Positions 25,301 through 31,300 of a stretch of DNA of 64,000 bases are shown here, in pieces. Each line of letters opens with the position of its first letter. Position 1 is the stretch's first letter. The position numbers and the translations under genes are program-made. The stretch covers positions 1,054,001 to 1,118,000 of the forward strand of contig NC_135356.1 in NCBI RefSeq assembly GCF_051622035.1, written 5' to 3'. The notes below the pieces were generated by a model, which was not told where the DNA came from, made no database searches, and saw only the letters and a list, made by a program, of their open reading frames with translations. This stretch comes from Arctopsyche grandis. Taxonomy: Eukaryota; Arthropoda; Insecta; Trichoptera; Hydropsychidae.

Positions 25301-28300
25301 AATATTTTGATGGTGGGACCTAGTGTCCAATCAGATTTGTTAAGTTTACTACTCAACTTTCGACTCCATAAATACGTGATTACTGCGGATATTAAGCAGA
25401 TGTACCGACAGATTCAAATAGCAGAGAAAAATAAAAATGTACAACGAATCATTTGGCGAACAGATCCCCAGAGTAAATTCAAGCATTACAAGCTTAATAC
25501 AGTAACATTCGGAACTGCTTCAGCCCCATTTTTAGCTACTAGATGTCTAAATCAGTTAGCAGAGGAGAATAGAAACAAATATCCCATCGCTAGTAAAGTG
25601 ATCGAACGTGATTTTTATGTTGATGATTTGCTCACGGGAACTAATACTATTGAAGCTGGTAAATTATTAAAGGTTCAACTGGAAACCATATTATTATCAG
25701 CCGGTATGCCCTTAAGCAAATGGACATCGAACAACTCCGATATAATCACGGATGTTAAAGCTGACGATTGTTCAGATTTTAACTTCTCTAACGAATCACA
25801 CAAAACTTTAGGTTTATTTTGGAAACCGCGGGAAGACGTTTTTGTATTTAAGGTTCAAACCGAAGTCGAGACTGAAAATATAACAAAAAGAAACTTTTTA
25901 TCAGTAATTAGTCAGATCTTCGACCCATTAGGACTATTATCTCCATTGTTAATTAATTATAAGATATTAAGGCAATCTGTCTGGCAACAAACCATTGGTT
26001 GGGATGAATTCATTCCTCAGACAATCTTCAAAAAATGGAAAGATTGCCAATTATCCAATACAGTCATGAAACTTTATAAAATTCCTAGATTGATAATACT
26101 AAATAATGCCATTAATATACAGGCACACGGATTTTGTGACGCATCCGAGAAAGCTTATGGTGCTTGTATTTATGTAAAATGTACTGATCAATTGGGAAAT
26201 TCCAAATGTCATCTTGTGTGTTCTCGTTCGAGAGTCGCTCCGCTCAGTTTTGTAACTATTCCGCGTTTAGAGCTGTGCTCCGCTATGTTATTATCAAAGT
26301 TAATGAAGTCAACAATAGACCAATTAACAATTCATATTAATGAAAAATATTATTGGACGGATTCAACCGTCGCATTGCATTGGATTAGAGGAGAGTCATG
26401 TAAATGGACCACCTTCGTTGCCAATCGAGTGGCCGAAATCCAATCAATATCTCAACCCATTGAGTGGTACCATGTCTCCTCTACAGACAATCCAGCAGAT
26501 TTAATTTCTCGAGGGACTCAACCATCAGAATTAAATCATAATTCGTTATGGTGGGACGGCCCTAGTTGGTTGAAATTAGACGAATCACGATGGCCTCGAA
26601 GACCTCCTGAGATCACAATAGATCTTCCAGAGAGAAGGGTAGTCACTAACGCTACCCTTGTGAGGGAAAATAATTGGATAGATAAATATTCTCATCTTCC
26701 AAGACTCCTTCGAGTTTTATCATATGTTCGTCGGCCACTAAGGAATAAACAATTAAACGTTAAAGAAAATAACGAACCGTCCGCTTTAGAATTAAAAGAT
26801 GCTTTAAATAATTTGATAAGGTTATCGCAAATGGAATCATTTCCATTGGAATATCGTTTGCTGAGCAAGGGACATCCAATTCCCAGTAGCAGTAAATTAG
26901 CTAAATTGTCCCCTCTATTCCACGAGAATTTAATTTGTGTTGGAAGTAGACTTCCTCTGGGAACAACTCTATCAACGTCACCCATTATCTTGTCAAATAA
27001 GCATAAACTTACACACATGATTGTCCGAGATGCGCACTTGAAATATATTCACTTGGGTACTCAAGCCTTACTGTCGTTATTGCGGCAGACCTATTGGCCA
27101 TTGGCCGGACATAATACTGTCAAAGGAGTGGTGCGTTCATGTGTCATTTGTTTCAGAAATAAACCACTGTCACACAATAGATTAATGGGATTACTCCCGC
27201 TTGAACGTACCACTGCGAATTTTCCTTTCAGTCATGTGGGGATAGATTTCGCAGGACCTTTTCCTGTGAAGAGTGGTTGCAATAAGAATTCTAAGATAAT
27301 TAAGGGTTACGTTTGTGTCTTTGTGTGTTTTTCCAGTAAGGCAGTTCACTTGGAACTTGTCGGAGACTTAACGAGTTCAAATTTCTTAAATTGTTTAAGA
27401 AGATTCGTAGCCAGACGTGGCAGGCCCAATACGATATATTCCGACAATGCTACTAATTTTGTCGGTGCAAGTCGTGAACTCGTTAATTTAGTAAAATTAA
27501 TTTACGAACGTCCTCATGAGGAGAAGCTACTACGGTATGTAGCCTCCGAAGGGATTCGTTGGAAGTTTAACCCGCCAAGGGCGCCTCACATGGGAGGGCT
27601 GTGGGAAGCAGCGGTTAAATCCATGAAGATTCATTTAAACAAGGTGTTAAAGGCCACCACCTTAAATTTCGAATCATTTTGTACGGTATTGACTCAAATA
27701 GAAGCTTGCATGAATTCCCGTCCTCTTAGTCCCTTGTCTTCGGATCCACTAGACCTTTTACCCCTCACACCTGGACATTTCTTAATTGGCAGATCCTTAC
27801 TCGCTCTTCCAATGGAGGTTAAATATAACACTAATGTCCATGCCAATCTGCTTCAGATACAATTGACCACAGCAGCATTTTGGAAACGTTGGTCGGCGGA
27901 ATATTTACATTCTTTGCAGTTACGACACAAATGGAAGAAGGACTCGAGCAACAATCTGAGTGTGGGTCAAATGGTCCTGTTAAAGGAGGAACACATGCTG
28001 CCAACCCGATGGGTCTTGGGTCGAGTCACTAAATTGTATCCCGGACCAGATGGCAGAGTTCGAGTCGTCGACGTCTTTACTGCCAGCGGAGAGTTTCGTC
28101 GGTCCAGTCATCTAGTGGCGCCATTGCCGATTCTACCACAAGGACCACTTGACAGGAAGGAAGATCAGCAAGAGGGAGGAGAAACAGCAGCTTCAATTCC
28201 GTCAACTTCGGTAGCTTAGTTTAACCCGAAGACACTACCCCCAACTCATATTACTTATTAGATGTAATCATGAGTTTAAATCATTCAATGTTAATAGTAG

Positions 28301-31300
28301 TACTCCGTAATTCACTTTAATTGTGTTGTGTGTATAATTTAAGCTATTTTCATTTTAACATTCGGCAGTATATATCTCCGAATTTAATCTAATCATTTTG
28401 TCTTTATAATATAAGACTTGTCTCATGTCATCACTCGGAAGGATTATATCCGAGTTTAAAATAAACTGTTCAAATTTGACAGTTAAAATTAGATTCATGA
28501 TTTGTTAATGTTAGTCTCCAAGCCACACTTAATGGAGCATCTTAAATTATTTCATGTCTACTTAATTATAACCTGCCGGGAGTCATCCGCAGGTCTTATG
28601 TTTCTTGTTATGAAAACATAAGTTAACTCTTACTGTTTATAGTATTTATGTGAATCATAGAATAAGTAAATATTATAATACTGAACATTTCGATGTTTAA
28701 CGTAGAGACATCTATAATCATAGTTCGCCTTCATTTCCTGCTTGTAGGAATGAATGAATGACTTTCCAATTTACTTTTAATTTAGCAATGTTTGTGCTAC
28801 TTGTTGATGAAATCAAGTTAACTTAGGAGCATTACACTCACTAATCAAGTTTAGTTGATCGGTAATAGCTGATCTGTCTTGACAACTGTAACAGTGTCAA
28901 CATTGTATTGTCTAAGTTAACATCAAGATGAGGAATGCTTAAGTTTTAAACCATATACAGTCCACTCTCTCTTCTTTAAAGTAAACTTATCTTGTAATGC
29001 TTATTCACAGCTTCAAAGGAGATTTCAAAAATTTTAATGTAAATAGAAACAACATTCACCAGAGGTATACCTATAAGTTGAAATATTACTGAACCAATAA
29101 ATTGATTTTATCCTCACACTGGATGAGGCAAAGGTTTCATTATTCACCCTCTATTTAATTATTTTAAGAGCTATGATTTATTGTAAACGACTCGTCAGTA
29201 ATGCTGTAACTCTGTAGAATAACTGTATTGTTCAACAGTTTTCCTATGTGGGACTATGTTCCGACTTTTGTAATGACGTGTGGCAAACAGTCTTATTAAC
29301 TGATTGTCGATTGGCATTATTGACGAGTTGGCATTAGTGTCGGCCCAAGCGGAAATACGCGACGGTCGACAGAGAGTCACCGAGTAGACGGCGTACGGAC
29401 AGCTTGTGTTCCGTACGCTCCGCTGGCCCACCACGTGCAAATTTTACATTTCAATAAACTACATCAAACCATTATCGAAGTCTTTTCCACACACTATTAA
29501 GATGTTTTGTCTTAATTAAACTCATGGTTGAGAAACCAGTCTCGCAAAGGTAAAAGAGTTTTCAGTGCATGGTATTAAAGATCTGGGAAGATTTGTGCTT
29601 TCAATTTGATTCAAAAGGACGCAAGTGAAGTTGTGGTTTCAAAACACTTTTTTAATTCTTCAATTATTTTATCTTCTAAATTAACCAATATATCACTCCA
29701 TGGCAAAAATGGATGAGATGATGCAACGTTATCCATAAGCTATTGTTTTAATTTGTTATTTACTTGTTTGCCGACGGACGGTAATGGGCCGCGGACCATA
29801 GTTTGAGTAGCACTGCTCTAAGGACACTATACATATTTAAGTCTGATATTGAAGTTGAGGCTTGCTAAAATAGAAACTCACGGCTAAACGATGTTTATAA
29901 ATAGCTATCTTCTGCACCTTGTCGTGGCACTTGATTTTGACTTTGGTGCCCGACGTCAGGTGGTGAATTATGACGTCGGTTAAATTCTCCCGGTATGCAT
30001 ACTTCTCGTGGTACAAGCCGTGTACTTTATTGAAGACGATTTGATAGCACCATAGTGTGCCGTCCAAGCATCCCAGAGCCTGTCGGATGACAAATTGTTA
30101 AGGGCAACCAACTTTTTGAAATAAATCTGTCAAGTTAGTCTGTGGACTCACTATAGTGTTGGTGTTGTCGCAGTGCTCTATGGACCAGACCCATTGTTGG
30201 GAATTTTTCAGTACAGGAACGCCTTCAAGGGTGGTGATGATCCAACCTTTTACGCCACACACTAAAATCAACTCGCCCAGTCTATTCAAACACACCGGCA
30301 TCAAACCTGAAAATCAAATCAATTCACATTAAAATAAATAGTTAATTATAGCCAGCGTTGCTCGGGCAGGTGAAAGTTGTAAAAAAAGTATACAAATTCA
30401 GCTTTATATTAAGTATAAAAATACGATCAATAAATAATTCGCCGAGCAAAAGCTGCTTAATTCGCATTATACATACATACATACATGTCTGTATTTATTT
30501 ATTTATTGAAAAAAATCAACAGACAACAAATGTAGAAATGCATAAAAATAAAGAATAAATGTAACAAAATAAAATAACATCTGGGCCCAATTATAATTTT
30601 TTACAAATTACATAAAATGGTACATAGAGACAAACAAATGAAAAAAAACTAAAACATGACTAAATAGAACAGTACATAACTAAACATGAAGTGATGTAAT
30701 ATTGGATAAAGATTACATATGTATATAATAGAAATAGAGAATGAATCAACCAATCAAGACTCTCCTGATGGCAGTCCTGATTTGATGCAAGGAAATACCG
30801 AATAGATCAACATCATTCAGCTCCCCGTTAAACATACGATAAACACGCTGTAGATAGGAATATTTTAGGGAATTGGTTCTGAAAGTATCAAGTGAAAAGA
30901 GTGTCTAGAATACCTAACTGGGATCCTGAAATCAACCTTACTCCGGACATCGGGACAATCAAGGAAACCATTTAGGAGTATAAAAAGGAACGTAGCATCA
31001 GAGAGTCGTCGTCTGATAGAAAGACTGTTAAAAGTATGGGCGTAGATAGGAAAACGGTAGCGTAAGGATTTGATAAATTTTAGTTGAACTTTTTCAATAC
31101 AATTAAAATGGGATATATAAAAAGGTGAACAAGATAATTGAGCCAAATTCAAGGTGAGACCTTACAAGGGAAAAATAAAGTAAATTAAGTACATGAGGAT
31201 CATCAATGGGTTTAGTTGAGCGGAGTAGGAATCCAAGAGATTTATATGCTTTATTAGTAATGAAGGAAATATGTTCAAAGTAATCGAGTTTATGATTAAA

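Larger units (their letters stand above)
21472..29489 (+). mobile_element. BEL/Pao LTR retrotransposon, apparently intact, 8,018 bp
   Basis: Two 233-bp LTRs (TG...CA) bracket a single 1,753-codon gag-pol frame. The 5-bp duplication CACAC (21467-21471, 29490-29494) marks insertion into the second tandem copy of the hAT element. A candidate primer-binding site, TGGTCACTTCGAACCGG, starts three bases past the left LTR. The leader (21705-22957) contains a tandem repeat, and the 3' untranslated part (28220-29256) has no frame. The LTRs read as identical, so the insertion is young. It is antisense to IFT122 within intron 6. No envelope gene is present. Confidence 0.95.
20853..29815 (-). mobile_element. 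hAT element in IFT122 intron 6, split by a BEL/Pao insertion
   Basis: Perfect 8-bp target duplications CTCTAAGG flank it (20845-20852, 29816-29823). The ends CAGTGCTATTTGCTCAAACT and, complemented, CAGTGCTACTCAAACTATGG are inverted. Its own DNA is 20853-21471 plus 29495-29815. Minus-strand transposase pieces survive. The N terminus starts [13 protein letters not shown] (about 29730). The C terminus [19 protein letters not shown] ... [18 protein letters not shown] is the dimerisation end of hAT transposases, and it is present twice because of a 279-bp tandem duplication. The middle is deleted, so it is non-autonomous. Confidence 0.88.
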
